64,000 nt of DNA from Leucobacter komagatae (GCF_000834055.1 NZ_JXSQ01000009.1:1-64000), one strand, 5' to 3'. Shown: positions 8,669 through 17,441, counted from the stretch's first letter. The notes: a model not told the origin generated them from the sequence alone. Translations and numbers: made by a program.

Positions 8669-9664
8669 TTAGCCCGAGAAGGTGTCCACGAGCAGCTCGA
8701 CGGTCAGCTTTGCGCTGTAGTAGTCGAGGCGGAAGGACTGCGGTCCCATGGTGAACACCCGATCGCTCGTGATGGCGGGGAGATTTGCGAGCAGCGGATC
8801 CTTCGAGAACTCGGCAACCGGGTCGCCGCCGAGCATCGCGACAATCATGATCGTCTCGGCGTCGGCGAGCCCGTCCGGCGCGTTCTCGCTCGTGAGGATG
8901 CCGACGCGGCCGCCCTGGCCCTCGGTGAGAAACTCGTCCTTCGGCGGCTGGTAGTCGAAGCCGAGCGAGCTGAGCAGCATCGCCTGCGGGCTGTCGGGTG
9001 CGAACGGCCACGACCCCTCCGCGCCCATGTAGATGAGGGCGGTCGTCGGCTGCGGCGGCAGCGTGAGCTTCTTCGCCTCGCCGGCGACCCACGCGTCGTA
9101 GTCGGCGAGCACCTCGGTGGCGGTATCCTCCAGGCCCGTGATCTCGGCGAGTTGGGTGGTGAGCTCCTGCCAGGTTGCGTCACCGTAGTCGAGGAGCACC
9201 GTTGGGGCGATCTCAGAGAGCTGCTCGTATGCGTCCAACGCGTTGTCGCCGCCGTTCGCTGAGCCGATGATGAGGTCGGGCTCGAACTGGTCGACGGCGT
9301 CGATGTCGAGCTCGAGATCCTTGTAGGCAACCTCGACGCCGCGTTCGACCGCGACGTCGGCCCACTGCGTGAAGAAGCCGTTTTCGTCGGAGAGCGGTGT
9401 GACGGGGGCCGCGCCCGTCGCGACGAGCGGCGCCTCGATGGAGAGCAGCCCGCCGGTGACGGAGGGCGCGACCGACACGATCCGCAGCGGCTGCTCGTCG
9501 ATCGTTGTGGATCCGGCGGCGTGCTCGATCGTGCGCGGCCAGTCGCCGCCCGATTCGCTCGCGGTGTCTGCGGCCGCTTGCTCTGGGGCGGTCGAACTGC
9601 AACCGGCGAGCAGCAGTGCTGCCGCGGCTGCGGCGGCGACGAGAGTGGGCAGGCGTCTAGCCAT
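8669..9664 (-). CDS. Iron-siderophore substrate-binding lipoprotein
   Basis: Encodes 331 residues. A signal peptide ends in a lipobox LLAGC, so the mature protein is a lipid-anchored extracellular receptor. The body matches the FecB/FepB fold: RIVSVAPSVTGGLLSIEAPLV near the N-terminus and FEPDLIIGSANGG in the linker region. First gene of a five-gene operon (binding protein, two permeases, ATPase, siderophore-interacting protein). An iron-box-like site lies about 60 bases upstream of its start, so iron repression is likely (inference). Confidence 0.95.
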   Translation of the reverse strand: MARRLPTLVAAAAAAALLLAGCSSTAPEQAAADTASESGGDWPRTIEHAAGSTTIDEQPLRIVSVAPSVTGGLLSIEAPLVATGAAPVTPLSDENGFFTQWADVAVERGVEVAYKDLELDIDAVDQFEPDLIIGSANGGDNALDAYEQLSEIAPTVLLDYGDATWQELTTQLAEITGLEDTATEVLADYDAWVAGEAKKLTLPPQPTTALIYMGAEGSWPFAPDSPQAMLLSSLGFDYQPPKDEFLTEGQGGRVGILTSENAPDGLADAETIMIVAMLGGDPVAEFSKDPLLANLPAITSDRVFTMGPQSFRLDYYSAKLTVELLVDTFSG

Positions 9665-9722
9665 GCGGAGGACCTCCGGGGTGTCTAAAGTTGAGTGACG
9701 GCACAGCGGTGCGCGCTATCCT

Positions 9723-9744
9723 CAAAGTTAGCCAAGCCTTACTT
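9723..9744. promoter_or_regulatory. Candidate DtxR/IdeR iron box
   Basis: The segment TTAGCCAAGCCTTACTT and its flanks match 13 of 19 positions of the textbook DtxR/IdeR consensus and form an imperfect palindrome (14 of 20 positions symmetrical over 9725-9744). It sits between the siderophore-uptake operon (start 9664, minus) and the AraC-like regulator (plus), where one repressor site could control both. Confidence 0.6.
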
Positions 9745-9769
9745 TCATCTGTTGATTGGAAACGACACC

Positions 9770-11245
9770 GTGTTACCAGCCGTCACGCTGCCGCCCGTTC
9801 GCCTCTCCGAGGCCATGCTCTACGCCGTGCTCAGGGGATCGGCCGCCGTGACAGTTGGCGGATCGGCGCACACCGTCAGCGCAGGATCGGGGCTGTGGGT
9901 GCCGGCAGGCGAGCTCGTCGGGGTGACGCCGGCCAGCGGCGCGATCGTGCTGCCCGTTCCCGCAGGTGGCTCAGGCCAGACCCTACCTGCCCTCGTGCGC
10001 GTCCCCGAGCACGGGAACGCGGGGCTGCTGCACGCCTTCGCGCACGCGCTCGGACACCTCGACGGGATCCGCAGCCCGACGCAGCTCGAGGTACGGGGCG
10101 CGAGCCCCGAGCCGTTGCCCGCTCCGCCACCGCCCCGCGATGAAGCGCTCCGCGCCATCGTGGAGCTGCTCGCGAGCGCCCCAGGGCTCGGCCTCGCGGC
10201 GGCCGTTGAGGCCGCGGCGCCCGGGTGGAGCCCGCGCACGGTGCAGCGCCGGTTCCAAGCGGAGACCGGGTGGACGCTCACCGCCTGGGCGCGGCGGCAA
10301 CGGATCCGCATCGGCGCGGAGCTCATCTCCGACGGCCGCGACCTCGAGTGGGTCGCAAACCGCGTCGGCTACGAGAGCCTCGCGGCCTTCACCCGCGCGT
10401 TTGCGGAGGCCACCGGGCTGACACCAGGGCAGGGGCGCGCAGGTTCGAGCGCCGCCTGCATGTACGAGACCCTGGCAGAACTCGGGCGGCAGCCGGGCCA
10501 GGCTGACGGGGCGCGACGCACCTGGACCCGGGTGAACGGCGCGCACGTCGCCGTGTGGTCGGCGATCGGCTGCGCCGAGCTCGTCGTCGGAGGCCGCACG
10601 CTTGCGCTGGGCGCGGGCGAGGCCGTCGTGATCCCAGCTGGGACGCCGAACGAGTTCCGCATTCCCGTTGGCACGCTGCTCATGCCGCTCGGCTACCGCT
10701 CGGCCATGACCGGTCCCGTCGGCGCGCCGCTCAGGCCCGCCCGCATCGGCGGCGTCGAGCAGCCGGGCATGCTCGAGGCGATCCTCGCGACCTACACGCG
10801 CATTGGGGTCGTCGACGTGGATCCCGATCGCGGATTCGCCGCGGTGCTCGCGGGCTCGGAGCGCGCGGCCGTCACCCCCGAAAGCGAGCTCCTCGGCCGC
10901 GCGGCGAACCGCTTCGCGCGCGAGCCCGAGCTCGGCCTGCCAGCCGCGGCCGCACGCCTCGGCACGAGCGAGCGTGAGCTCTGCGCCGCCGTCGCCTCGC
11001 AGACGGGGGAGCAGTTCGCGGCCTGGCTCAGGCTGCTGCGCATGACGCGGGCCCGTAACCAGCTCGGCGACGGCGAGACGCCCACCGAAATCTCGCGCGA
11101 GCTCGGCTACGCGCACCTACCCGCGTTCTCGCGCGCCTTCCGCGCGGTGCACGGGGCCGGCCCGACCGTGCTCGGGGTGCCAAACCTGCGACCCACCCGC
11201 GCGGCGTGGGGGCGCGAGATGCGGGTGCCGGCCTCCGCGCTCTGA
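9770..11245 (+). CDS. Tandem double AraC-type regulator (two sensor + HTH modules)
   Basis: 491 residues if started at the GTG at 9770, which has GGAAA about 9 bases upstream; the frame is open to 9695 but that would put the iron box inside the gene. It contains two AraC-like units in series: cupin-like 10-70 and HTH 125-222 (TVQRRFQAETGWTLTAWARR, WVANRVGYESLAAFTRAFAE), then cupin-like 250-305 and a second, more diverged HTH 375-465 (ISRELGYAHLPAFSRAFRAV). Normal AraC regulators of this kind are about half this length. Divergent from the siderophore operon, so it probably activates it in response to the ferric siderophore (inference). Confidence 0.82.
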   Translation: MLPAVTLPPVRLSEAMLYAVLRGSAAVTVGGSAHTVSAGSGLWVPAGELVGVTPASGAIVLPVPAGGSGQTLPALVRVPEHGNAGLLHAFAHALGHLDGIRSPTQLEVRGASPEPLPAPPPPRDEALRAIVELLASAPGLGLAAAVEAAAPGWSPRTVQRRFQAETGWTLTAWARRQRIRIGAELISDGRDLEWVANRVGYESLAAFTRAFAEATGLTPGQGRAGSSAACMYETLAELGRQPGQADGARRTWTRVNGAHVAVWSAIGCAELVVGGRTLALGAGEAVVIPAGTPNEFRIPVGTLLMPLGYRSAMTGPVGAPLRPARIGGVEQPGMLEAILATYTRIGVVDVDPDRGFAAVLAGSERAAVTPESELLGRAANRFAREPELGLPAAAARLGTSERELCAAVASQTGEQFAAWLRLLRMTRARNQLGDGETPTEISRELGYAHLPAFSRAFRAVHGAGPTVLGVPNLRPTRAAWGREMRVPASAL

Positions 11246-11258
11246 GCGCTCGGGCGGT

Positions 11259-11717
11259 TCACTTCAATCGCAGCAGCGTCTCCGTGTCAGTAACTTCGAT
11301 GACGTAGTCACTGTTTTCAGGCCAGCCAGGGGATCGGTCGGTGACCGACGTATGCGGCGCCATATCCGCGCTGCACATCCGCTCCGAGTCTGGGATGTCG
11401 CTCGGCTTGGTGCCGAGGACGATGGTGGAAGGGGGCGGCCCTCGTAGCTCCGTGATCACTGCGGGGCAGGAAGAGCTGCCCCATGTTGTCACCTCGATCC
11501 TCCCGTCCGCCAGCCAGGACACCCCGAGCTCGCCCGGAAGCAGTCCGCCCTCTCGCAGCAGCGGGACGGGCTCTGCTTGGGGTGGATCCGTGGTGTCCTC
11601 GAGTGCGGGTGGTGGGCCGGCTCCGGTGAGGGAGCTGCAGCCGGAGACGGCAGCCGAGAGGAGCGCTGCCGCAGTGCACGCGACCAGCGCGTAGCGAGAG
11701 TGCACCATGCGTTTCAT
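11259..11717 (-). CDS. Hypothetical lipoprotein
   Basis: Encodes 152 residues with a signal peptide and lipobox VSGC, so probably a lipid-anchored surface protein. The mature part has two Cys residues (SSSCPAV and ERMCSADM) that could pair, and resembles small actinobacterial lipoproteins with no assigned function. The start could be the ATG at 11717 or the fourth codon (Met, 11708). It ends 13 bases from the convergent regulator gene; no hairpin is visible between them. Confidence 0.72.
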   Translation of the reverse strand: MKRMVHSRYALVACTAAALLSAAVSGCSSLTGAGPPPALEDTTDPPQAEPVPLLREGGLLPGELGVSWLADGRIEVTTWGSSSCPAVITELRGPPPSTIVLGTKPSDIPDSERMCSADMAPHTSVTDRSPGWPENSDYVIEVTDTETLLRLK

Positions 11718-11810
11718 GAGAGCTGATCCCCGTACGTGACCGGTGTGTCAAGGTTGGACCGCCAGGGTAGCCCGCGTTACTGAGTGTGCCGTGAGACACG
11801 GGTGGGTATC

Positions 11811-11843
11811 GAGGGCGGGCCTGTCGAGAACAGGCCCGCCCTC
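11811..11843 (-). terminator. Terminator of yidC-like gene
   Basis: Perfect 14-bp arms, GAGGGCGGGCCTGT (11811-11824) and its complement (11830-11843), with a 5-base loop, immediately after the stop at 11848 of the leftward insertase gene. No strong T-tract, as is usual in high-GC actinobacteria. Confidence 0.7.
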
Positions 11844-11847
11844 GCCG

Positions 11848-12648
11848 CTAGGCCTCCGGCTTCTCTGGCGCCGGCTTCTGCGCGTGGGGGAGCGTGCCGT
11901 AGATCTTGCCGAGCACGAGCCGCTCGCACAGCGTCCACGTTGTCGTCGTGGCGAGGTAGAGGGCCGCTGCGAGCGGCACGATCGCCGCGATGAATACTGT
12001 GATGAACGGCACGAAGCTCATCATCTTCGTCATTCCCGAGAGGTCGGGCATGCCCTCCGGAAGGTTGGCGGGCTTGGGCGCGGGTGCCTGTGTCGGCGGG
12101 GTGAGGAGCCTGCGGGAGACCTGGGTGACGACCCCGATGAGCACCATGATCGCGACGCCAACGAGGGCGTGGGTGAGCGAGATGGTGCCGCCGAACAGCT
12201 GCGGGGCGAGCCCTGCATCGAGGGGGATCCCGAGGAACGACTTCGTGAGTAGCTCGTTCGGGTGGCCGTCGACGTCGGGCAGGATGAACAGGCCGTACAC
12301 GGCCATGAGCACCGGCATCTGTGCGAGCACAGGCAGGCAGCCGGCGAACGGCGATGCCTTCTCAGTCTGGTAGAGCTCCATCGTCTTGCGCTGGAGCACC
12401 TCGGGGTTCTTGTACTTCCGCTGCAGCTCGGCGAGCTTCGGCGCGATCCGCTGCCGCGCGAGCGTCGCCTTCACCTGCGAGCGGCCGACGGGAATGAGGA
12501 GCAGTCGCACGGCGAGCGTGAGCAAAATGATCGCGACGGCCGCGCTCTGCGCGCCGGCGACGGGTTCGATGAGATCGCTGAGCGTCGTCACGAGCCAGTA
12601 GGCCCCGCGGATGAGCAGTTTGATGGGGAGGAACTCGTAGATGTTCAT
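11848..12648 (-). CDS. YidC/Oxa1-family membrane protein insertase (second copy type)
   Basis: Encodes 266 residues from the ATG at 12648, preceded by AGGGAGGT at good spacing. Membrane segments and the Oxa1 motifs are present: AVRLLLIPVGRSQVKATLAR with the conserved Arg in the hydrophilic groove, then LQRKYKNPEVLQRKTMELYQ and GCLPVLAQMPVLMAVYGLF. It inserts proteins into the plasma membrane. The housekeeping yidC of actinobacteria normally lies with rpmH and rnpA near dnaA; none of those is here, so this is probably a paralogue. A small membrane protein gene lies upstream on the same strand. Confidence 0.9.
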   Translation of the reverse strand: MNIYEFLPIKLLIRGAYWLVTTLSDLIEPVAGAQSAAVAIILLTLAVRLLLIPVGRSQVKATLARQRIAPKLAELQRKYKNPEVLQRKTMELYQTEKASPFAGCLPVLAQMPVLMAVYGLFILPDVDGHPNELLTKSFLGIPLDAGLAPQLFGGTISLTHALVGVAIMVLIGVVTQVSRRLLTPPTQAPAPKPANLPEGMPDLSGMTKMMSFVPFITVFIAAIVPLAAALYLATTTTWTLCERLVLGKIYGTLPHAQKPAPEKPEA

Positions 12649-12848
12649 CGCGCACCTCCCTGTGCGTCTGCTGCTGCTGGCGTCGCTGACGACCCGAAGG
12701 CCGACTCCCGCCTGGAATGGGTGTGCATGATTCGTCTCGTTTCGTTCGCTGGTTCGGCGGCGTTGGTGCCTCGGGCGAACGAATTTCCGCGCGCTCGTGT
12801 GAGCTGGCCTGCGCGCGTAGGCGCCGGCGGGAATGCGCGGTCGGTCGC

Positions 12849-13154
12849 TCAGCCGAGGGCTGAGCGAGCGTGGCTGGGTGCGCGCGGCAGCGCGGCACCG
12901 GCGGTGCCGGGATCCTGCGGGAGGCTGAACGAGCGGAAGATGGCCGAACGCTGTCGGCGGAAACACTGGGGGAGGGCGAGCACAAAGACTCGTCTGCGCG
13001 CGCACACGAAGGCCGTGAGGGCGGGAGCGAGCGCAAGCACCCCGACGGCGCCGAGAAGGATCGCCTGAACGGGCGACTGCGGCTGCGAGGTGCCGAATAC
13101 GACGAGGAGCGTGAGCAGCACGAACTGGGTCATCATCCAGAGCGATAGCAGCAT
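12849..13154 (-). CDS. Small membrane protein, DUF6412-like
   Basis: Encodes 101 residues from the ATG at 13154; GGAGGT (complement of 13162-13167) sits 7 bases upstream, which rules out the nearby GTG at 13163. Two hydrophobic segments (residues ~1-20 and ~30-50) are followed by a basic cytoplasmic tail. It resembles small proteins annotated DUF6412 that accompany a YidC-like gene in Microbacteriaceae (from memory, not searched). A 200-base gap separates it from the insertase; I see no gene there. Confidence 0.65.
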   Translation of the reverse strand: MLLSLWMMTQFVLLTLLVVFGTSQPQSPVQAILLGAVGVLALAPALTAFVCARRRVFVLALPQCFRRQRSAIFRSFSLPQDPGTAGAALPRAPSHARSALG

Positions 13155-13252
13155 GCGCAGCACCTCCGATCAGTTCGATCCGCGCGATCCGTGTGTTCCG
13201 GATCTAAGCCTACCCGCCAGGGGTGGCAGATGGCGCGCAGGCTGCCAACACA

Positions 13253-13286
13253 GGGCGGCCGGCCCACGCTCGTGAACCGGCCGCCC
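13253..13286 (-). terminator. Terminator of large surface protein gene
   Basis: Arms GGGCGGCCGG (13253-13262) and CCGGCCGCCC (13277-13286), perfect, 14-base loop, about 20 bases after the stop at 13307 of the leftward gene. Confidence 0.65.
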
Positions 13287-13306
13287 CGCGCTCTCACGCG
13301 GCTGAA

Positions 13307-15937
13307 CTAGCTGCCGAGGTCGCCGCTCTGGCGGCGGCGGCCGTAGAGCAGGAGGCCCGCGGCGACGAGGAGGATCGATCCACCGGCGACCGCGATCGGC
13401 CAGCCGAAGTCGAGGCCCGAGTCGGCGAGCGGGCCGCCTTCCCCAGGCTTCACAACGGGTGGCGCGGTGGTGTGCTTCGTGTAGTGGTAGCGCACGGTCG
13501 ATACGCCCGAAGTGAATTCGCCCGTGGTCGCGCCGTCGACCCGCACGAAGTCATAGCCATCGAAGGCGAGCTTCTCGGTCGTGTAGGGGTCTCCGATCTT
13601 GCCCTTCAGCGAGATCGGAGCGCGGAGCTGAGCCCCGTGCTCGTCGACGTACTCGACCTTCACCGTGCCCGTCTCGACGGGCGCTGCCTGCTTCTTGTAG
13701 TAGTAGCGCACCGTCGTCGGTTCCGCGGTGATCGTGCCGCTCGTCGATCCCTCAACCCGCACGTAGTCGTAGCCGTCGAAGGTGAGCTGTTGCGTCGTAT
13801 AGTCGGTGCCAACGTCGCCCGTCGTGACCACGGGGTCGCGGAGCGGATCACCGTTCTCGTCGAGGTACTCAGCGGTGACCGTGCCGGTCTCGACTGCTGG
13901 CGCCTCCCAGATCGCGTAGAGCCGCAGGTTGCCAGCGGGAATCGTGATCGTGCCTGCCGGGTAGCTGTCCCCGCTGCCGTCGGCCTTCGTGTTCCATTCG
14001 ACGAACGTCTTCCCCGTTGGTGGCGTCGTTGGTACTGGCTCGGTTGTCGTCTCCGATCCGACGGTACCGACGGTCCACACCATGGCGGCGTCAGGGCGCT
14101 GCACGATCCGCTCGCCGTCGAAGGGCGACGCGGTGTAGTCGGCCCAGTCGCCGCCGTTGGGGTCGTAACGAACGAATGCCTGCTGCAGTGCGCCTGCGTC
14201 GGCTGGGTCGTCCACCGGGAACTTGCGCTGGTCGGTCGTGACCGTCGACGTGCCGTCGCCAACGTTGTCGGCGAGGCCGGTGAGGAAGCCGTCGTCGGCC
14301 GGGTGGAACAGGAAGGTGCCAGGGGTCTGAGCTGTTCCCGTGCGCGAGTCTCCTGCGACCACGCCGCTGCCGTTCGCCGCTGGCACCGCATCGTCGGCAC
14401 CGAGAATCGCCGCGCGGTTGATCACGCTGGGGTCGATCGCTGTTCCGTTGTCGACGCCGACGTTGGTCGCGTGCACGTCGTAGGTGAACGGCATGAAGTC
14501 CCCTTCGTCGCCGTCCGCCGGGAGCTGCGCGCGGTCGGCGAACAGCGGCAAGAGGTCCGCGCGCGTGAGGGCGGGGGCGCCAGGCGAATCGTCGATGGCC
14601 GACACCGTGTCCTCTTCGGCAGGGAGCGTCTCGATGCCACCGCGCGCGGAGACCTGCCTGTAGGCGCTCGACGGTGCGGGCGAGCCGTCATCAAGCCCGA
14701 CGTCGTTGCCGACGAACAGGTTGTGCGAGAGCGTGAGCGGCTGTGCTTGGAGGAAGGCCGTGTCGCCGGTCGCCGAAACGGCCCCGCCTCGCTGGTGGCC
14801 GAAGAGCGAAGTGCCCTTGTGGGCAAAGTTGTTCACGAAGGTGTTGTGTTCAAGCGTGAGCGGTGTACCAAACGCCTCGATCGCTCCTCCGCCGCTCGTG
14901 TCGTCGTACGTTGCCTGCTTCCCCTCGGCACGGTTCGCGTAGAACGTGCTGTTCTGGATCGTGGCCTCTGAGCCGTTGCCCGACTGGATGAGCAGCGCGC
15001 CGCCCTCGTCCCCGGCCACGTTGTTGCTGAACGTGGTCCCCGTGATGAGGGTCTTGCCTGACTGCTGGCCCTCGATGGGCATCTCATTGACCGCGATCGC
15101 GCCACCGTCGTTCAGCGTGCTGTTGTTCGCCGCGATGGGTACCCGGTTTTCGGAAAACACGCTGTCGTGAACGGTGAGGGATCCCTCCATCTGGTGGAAG
15201 GCGATCGCGCCGCCGCGAGTGAGGGAGACGTTCCCGGTAAAGACGGAGCGTTCGATCGTGAGGTTCGTCTTCCGCTGCGGGCGGAGGGCGCCACCGGAGA
15301 AGCCCGACTGTGTGCCCCAGTTCTTGTGCATCGTCGTATCGGTGATCGTGGCGTTGATGCCGTTGGGCAGCTCGATGGCTGCGCCGGCCGCGGAACGGTT
15401 ACCCATGAAGCTCGAGTTGCTGACGGTAAGCGTTGCGACACCACCGAGCGCGAGCCCGGAGGAACCGTCGATTCCGGCGAACGTGGACTTGCTCACGTCG
15501 ACCGAGGTGACCTCGCGAATGCCAACGCCGCCGCCGGGGGTTCCCCCGGCCTGGCCTGCCGGGTCGTCGGAGTTGTGGCCCTTGAACGTGAGCCCCGTGA
15601 CAGTGACGGTTTGCGACTTGTTGCCGACGAGGTCGATGTGTCGCCCGTCTGCGCCGGCCTCCTTGGTGACGGTTGTGCCCTCGCCCGTGCCTGCGAGGGT
15701 GAGGTCGACCCCGGCCGGGATCGTGATGGTCGGAGACGCTCCGACGGGCGCGAAGTCCGCCGCGAACGTGATCGTCGAGGGACCGGCCGCAAGGGCCTCG
15801 ACGGCTGTCTTGAGCTCGCCAACGGAAGAGACCGTGGAATCCGCGGCAAGAGCGGGGCTGCTCGTGCCGAGCATTCCGGCGATCAGTGCCGCGGCGATCC
15901 CGCCTGCAAACAGTGTTCTTGAGGGTTTACGCTCCAC
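13307..15937 (-). CDS. Large cell-surface protein: beta-helix, InlB-like and MucBP repeats, sortase-type anchor
   Basis: 876 residues from a GTG at 15937 with GGAGT 5 bases upstream. A Sec signal peptide ends near SSPALAA. Residues ~40-470 are a right-handed beta-helix of the polymorphic-repeat type (NSSFMGNRSAAGAAIELPNG, GGAIAFHQMEG). Then comes an InlB/Listeria-Bacteroides-like module (YDPNGGDW ... EWNTKADGSGDSYPAG ... LRLYAIWE) and two MucBP-like repeats (VTAEYLDENGDPL, VKVEYVDEHGAQL, each ending YHYTK or YYYKK). The C-terminus has LADSG (837-841), a hydrophobic span and RRRQSG, a variant sorting signal. Likely an adhesin or wall-anchored surface protein. A clear paralogue lies at 56.5-59.1 kb. 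Confidence 0.88.
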   Translation of the reverse strand: MERKPSRTLFAGGIAAALIAGMLGTSSPALAADSTVSSVGELKTAVEALAAGPSTITFAADFAPVGASPTITIPAGVDLTLAGTGEGTTVTKEAGADGRHIDLVGNKSQTVTVTGLTFKGHNSDDPAGQAGGTPGGGVGIREVTSVDVSKSTFAGIDGSSGLALGGVATLTVSNSSFMGNRSAAGAAIELPNGINATITDTTMHKNWGTQSGFSGGALRPQRKTNLTIERSVFTGNVSLTRGGAIAFHQMEGSLTVHDSVFSENRVPIAANNSTLNDGGAIAVNEMPIEGQQSGKTLITGTTFSNNVAGDEGGALLIQSGNGSEATIQNSTFYANRAEGKQATYDDTSGGGAIEAFGTPLTLEHNTFVNNFAHKGTSLFGHQRGGAVSATGDTAFLQAQPLTLSHNLFVGNDVGLDDGSPAPSSAYRQVSARGGIETLPAEEDTVSAIDDSPGAPALTRADLLPLFADRAQLPADGDEGDFMPFTYDVHATNVGVDNGTAIDPSVINRAAILGADDAVPAANGSGVVAGDSRTGTAQTPGTFLFHPADDGFLTGLADNVGDGTSTVTTDQRKFPVDDPADAGALQQAFVRYDPNGGDWADYTASPFDGERIVQRPDAAMVWTVGTVGSETTTEPVPTTPPTGKTFVEWNTKADGSGDSYPAGTITIPAGNLRLYAIWEAPAVETGTVTAEYLDENGDPLRDPVVTTGDVGTDYTTQQLTFDGYDYVRVEGSTSGTITAEPTTVRYYYKKQAAPVETGTVKVEYVDEHGAQLRAPISLKGKIGDPYTTEKLAFDGYDFVRVDGATTGEFTSGVSTVRYHYTKHTTAPPVVKPGEGGPLADSGLDFGWPIAVAGGSILLVAAGLLLYGRRRQSGDLGS

Positions 15938-16141
15938 GGTGACTCCAATGCCCCTACTCACTCGATGAGCGTCACTGCCTTTTACCCCAACGCAGGTGAC
16001 GCGCACACTTCATGTGGCCGAGCGCGCGTGAGAGATTGCCCTCGGACTATGCCAACTATCTGACGAAATCAGCTATCAGTCAAGCTTGTGCATCGGAATG
16101 AGTTTCACTGGGTTAGCTATGTGCTTGAGATCGAGGGGGAA

Positions 16142-16918
16142 TTAGACGATGCTGCGGAGGGCCCGCTTCACGATACGTGCGGTTTCAGGTGTCGGGCTCT
16201 CGCCGATCCACCGCGCGCACAGTTGCCGCGCCCACTCCGGCGCTGACTTCGACGCGTCGTTGATCCAGTTCGCGACGGAATCCTGCACGTAGCGCGAGGA
16301 GTCGGAGCGGAGCGGCTCGAGCAGTGACTCACCGAGGTGAGGATTGCTCTTGAACTCAGCGATGTGGGAGGCCCAGACACCGCGCGGCCTGAGCGACTCG
16401 CTCGCGAAGCGGCGCACGTTCGCCGAGGGGTCAGCAGTCCACGGGGCGAGCAACGTGATTGCGCCTGGAAGGTCCGCAACGAGGCGCGGCCGCGCCGCCA
16501 TCCAGACCCACTCGCGCACCGTGAATCGCTCGTCGTCGGCGAGCGGTTTGAGCGCGTTGAGCAGTTCCGCCGCGGCCTGCGAGGTGTTCGCCGCGGCCGC
16601 GAAGCACCACCAGCCGCGAACGGTGTCTGACGGGTGGCACGCGAGGGTCACAAGCTCCTCGGGGGAGAGACGCCGCGAGAGGGCTGCGCCGATAGCCGCC
16701 ATGCGCTTCAGGATCCCCAGCTCCTGCGCGCTCGCGACCGCCGCAGTCAGCTCAGGCGATGCCGACGGCACGGCAGCCACGAGGAGCACCCGGTGATCGA
16801 TCGCGAGCGCCTCGGCGAGGGTTTTCGCCTGCGCGGTTCCCGCGTTGAGCGCCGCAAGGTGATCGCGCGCGATGTCGCTCATCCGGCTCGCGCCAGGAGC
16901 CGGTTTGGCGCTAGCCAT
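16142..16918 (-). CDS. AlkC/AlkD-like HEAT-repeat DNA alkylation repair protein
   Basis: Encodes 258 residues, almost all helical HEAT-like repeats. The segments HPSDTVRGWWCFAAAA, DERFTVREWVWMAARP and ANVRRFASESLRPRGVWA, then RYVQDSVANWINDASK, match the AlkC-type 3-methyladenine glycosylase family, which excises alkylated bases without flipping them. The start may be Met1 or Met13. The first 8 bases overlap the end of the MarR gene, so the two are co-transcribed; a MarR-controlled alkylation or xenobiotic response is plausible (inference). Confidence 0.75.
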   Translation of the reverse strand: MASAKPAPGASRMSDIARDHLAALNAGTAQAKTLAEALAIDHRVLLVAAVPSASPELTAAVASAQELGILKRMAAIGAALSRRLSPEELVTLACHPSDTVRGWWCFAAAANTSQAAAELLNALKPLADDERFTVREWVWMAARPRLVADLPGAITLLAPWTADPSANVRRFASESLRPRGVWASHIAEFKSNPHLGESLLEPLRSDSSRYVQDSVANWINDASKSAPEWARQLCARWIGESPTPETARIVKRALRSIV

Positions 16919-17441
16919 GCGCTTGCCCGCTGTCTTGGAGGTTGCGCTGGATCACCGCGAGGGCATCAGCCGCCTCACCCGCTGCGGCGGGGGAGAGCCC
17001 GCTCGCTAGCTGCCTCAGCCACGAGCCGTAGACGGGACCGATGCGGACGAGCGCATCGTGACCTGCCGGAGTGAGGGTGATCGCGCTGGATCTCCGGTCG
17101 CCCGGTATCGTCCGCCGTGCAACGAGCGCCTGACGTTCGAGGCCGTCGAGGAGCCCGGTCACTGCGGCGCGGGAAACACTGAGCTGATCGGCGATTGCCG
17201 CGGGCGTCGCACCGGGCTCGCTCGCGACGACGAGGAGTACGCTGAGCCGCCCCTCGGTGAGGTCGAACTCATTGAGCTCTGCCGCGCACGCACGGTCAAT
17301 GAGCGCGGCGGTGCGCAGCAGCGCCATGACGAGGGCGGGGCCGGCCTCGGGGATTGCGTCGGGCGGCGTCTGCTCAGGGTCGCCGGAAAGCCCAGCGTGA
17401 GCGAGCAGCAGCGCGTGCTTGTGGTCCATTAACGATTTCAT
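16911..17441 (-). CDS. MarR-family transcriptional regulator
   Basis: Encodes 176 residues (172 if the ATG at 17429 is used). Winged-helix core: TEGRLSVLLVVASEPGATPA, then the recognition helix AAIADQLSVSRAAVTGLLDG and the wing ALVARRTIPGDRRSSAITLT, with C-terminal dimer helices. MarR proteins repress their own operon until a phenolic or oxidant ligand binds. An inverted repeat overlaps the start codons. Co-directional with the AlkC-like gene downstream and an alpha/beta hydrolase gene upstream. Confidence 0.9.
   Translation of the reverse strand: MKSLMDHKHALLLAHAGLSGDPEQTPPDAIPEAGPALVMALLRTAALIDRACAAELNEFDLTEGRLSVLLVVASEPGATPAAIADQLSVSRAAVTGLLDGLERQALVARRTIPGDRRSSAITLTPAGHDALVRIGPVYGSWLRQLASGLSPAAAGEAADALAVIQRNLQDSGQAHG

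Noticed and set aside
9983-11116. 377-codon open frame on the minus strand
   Set aside because: Antisense to the double AraC gene; the sense frame has two HTH domains.
13223-14971. 582-codon open frame on the plus strand
   Set aside because: Antisense to the first large surface protein gene, whose own frame has clear domains and a signal peptide.
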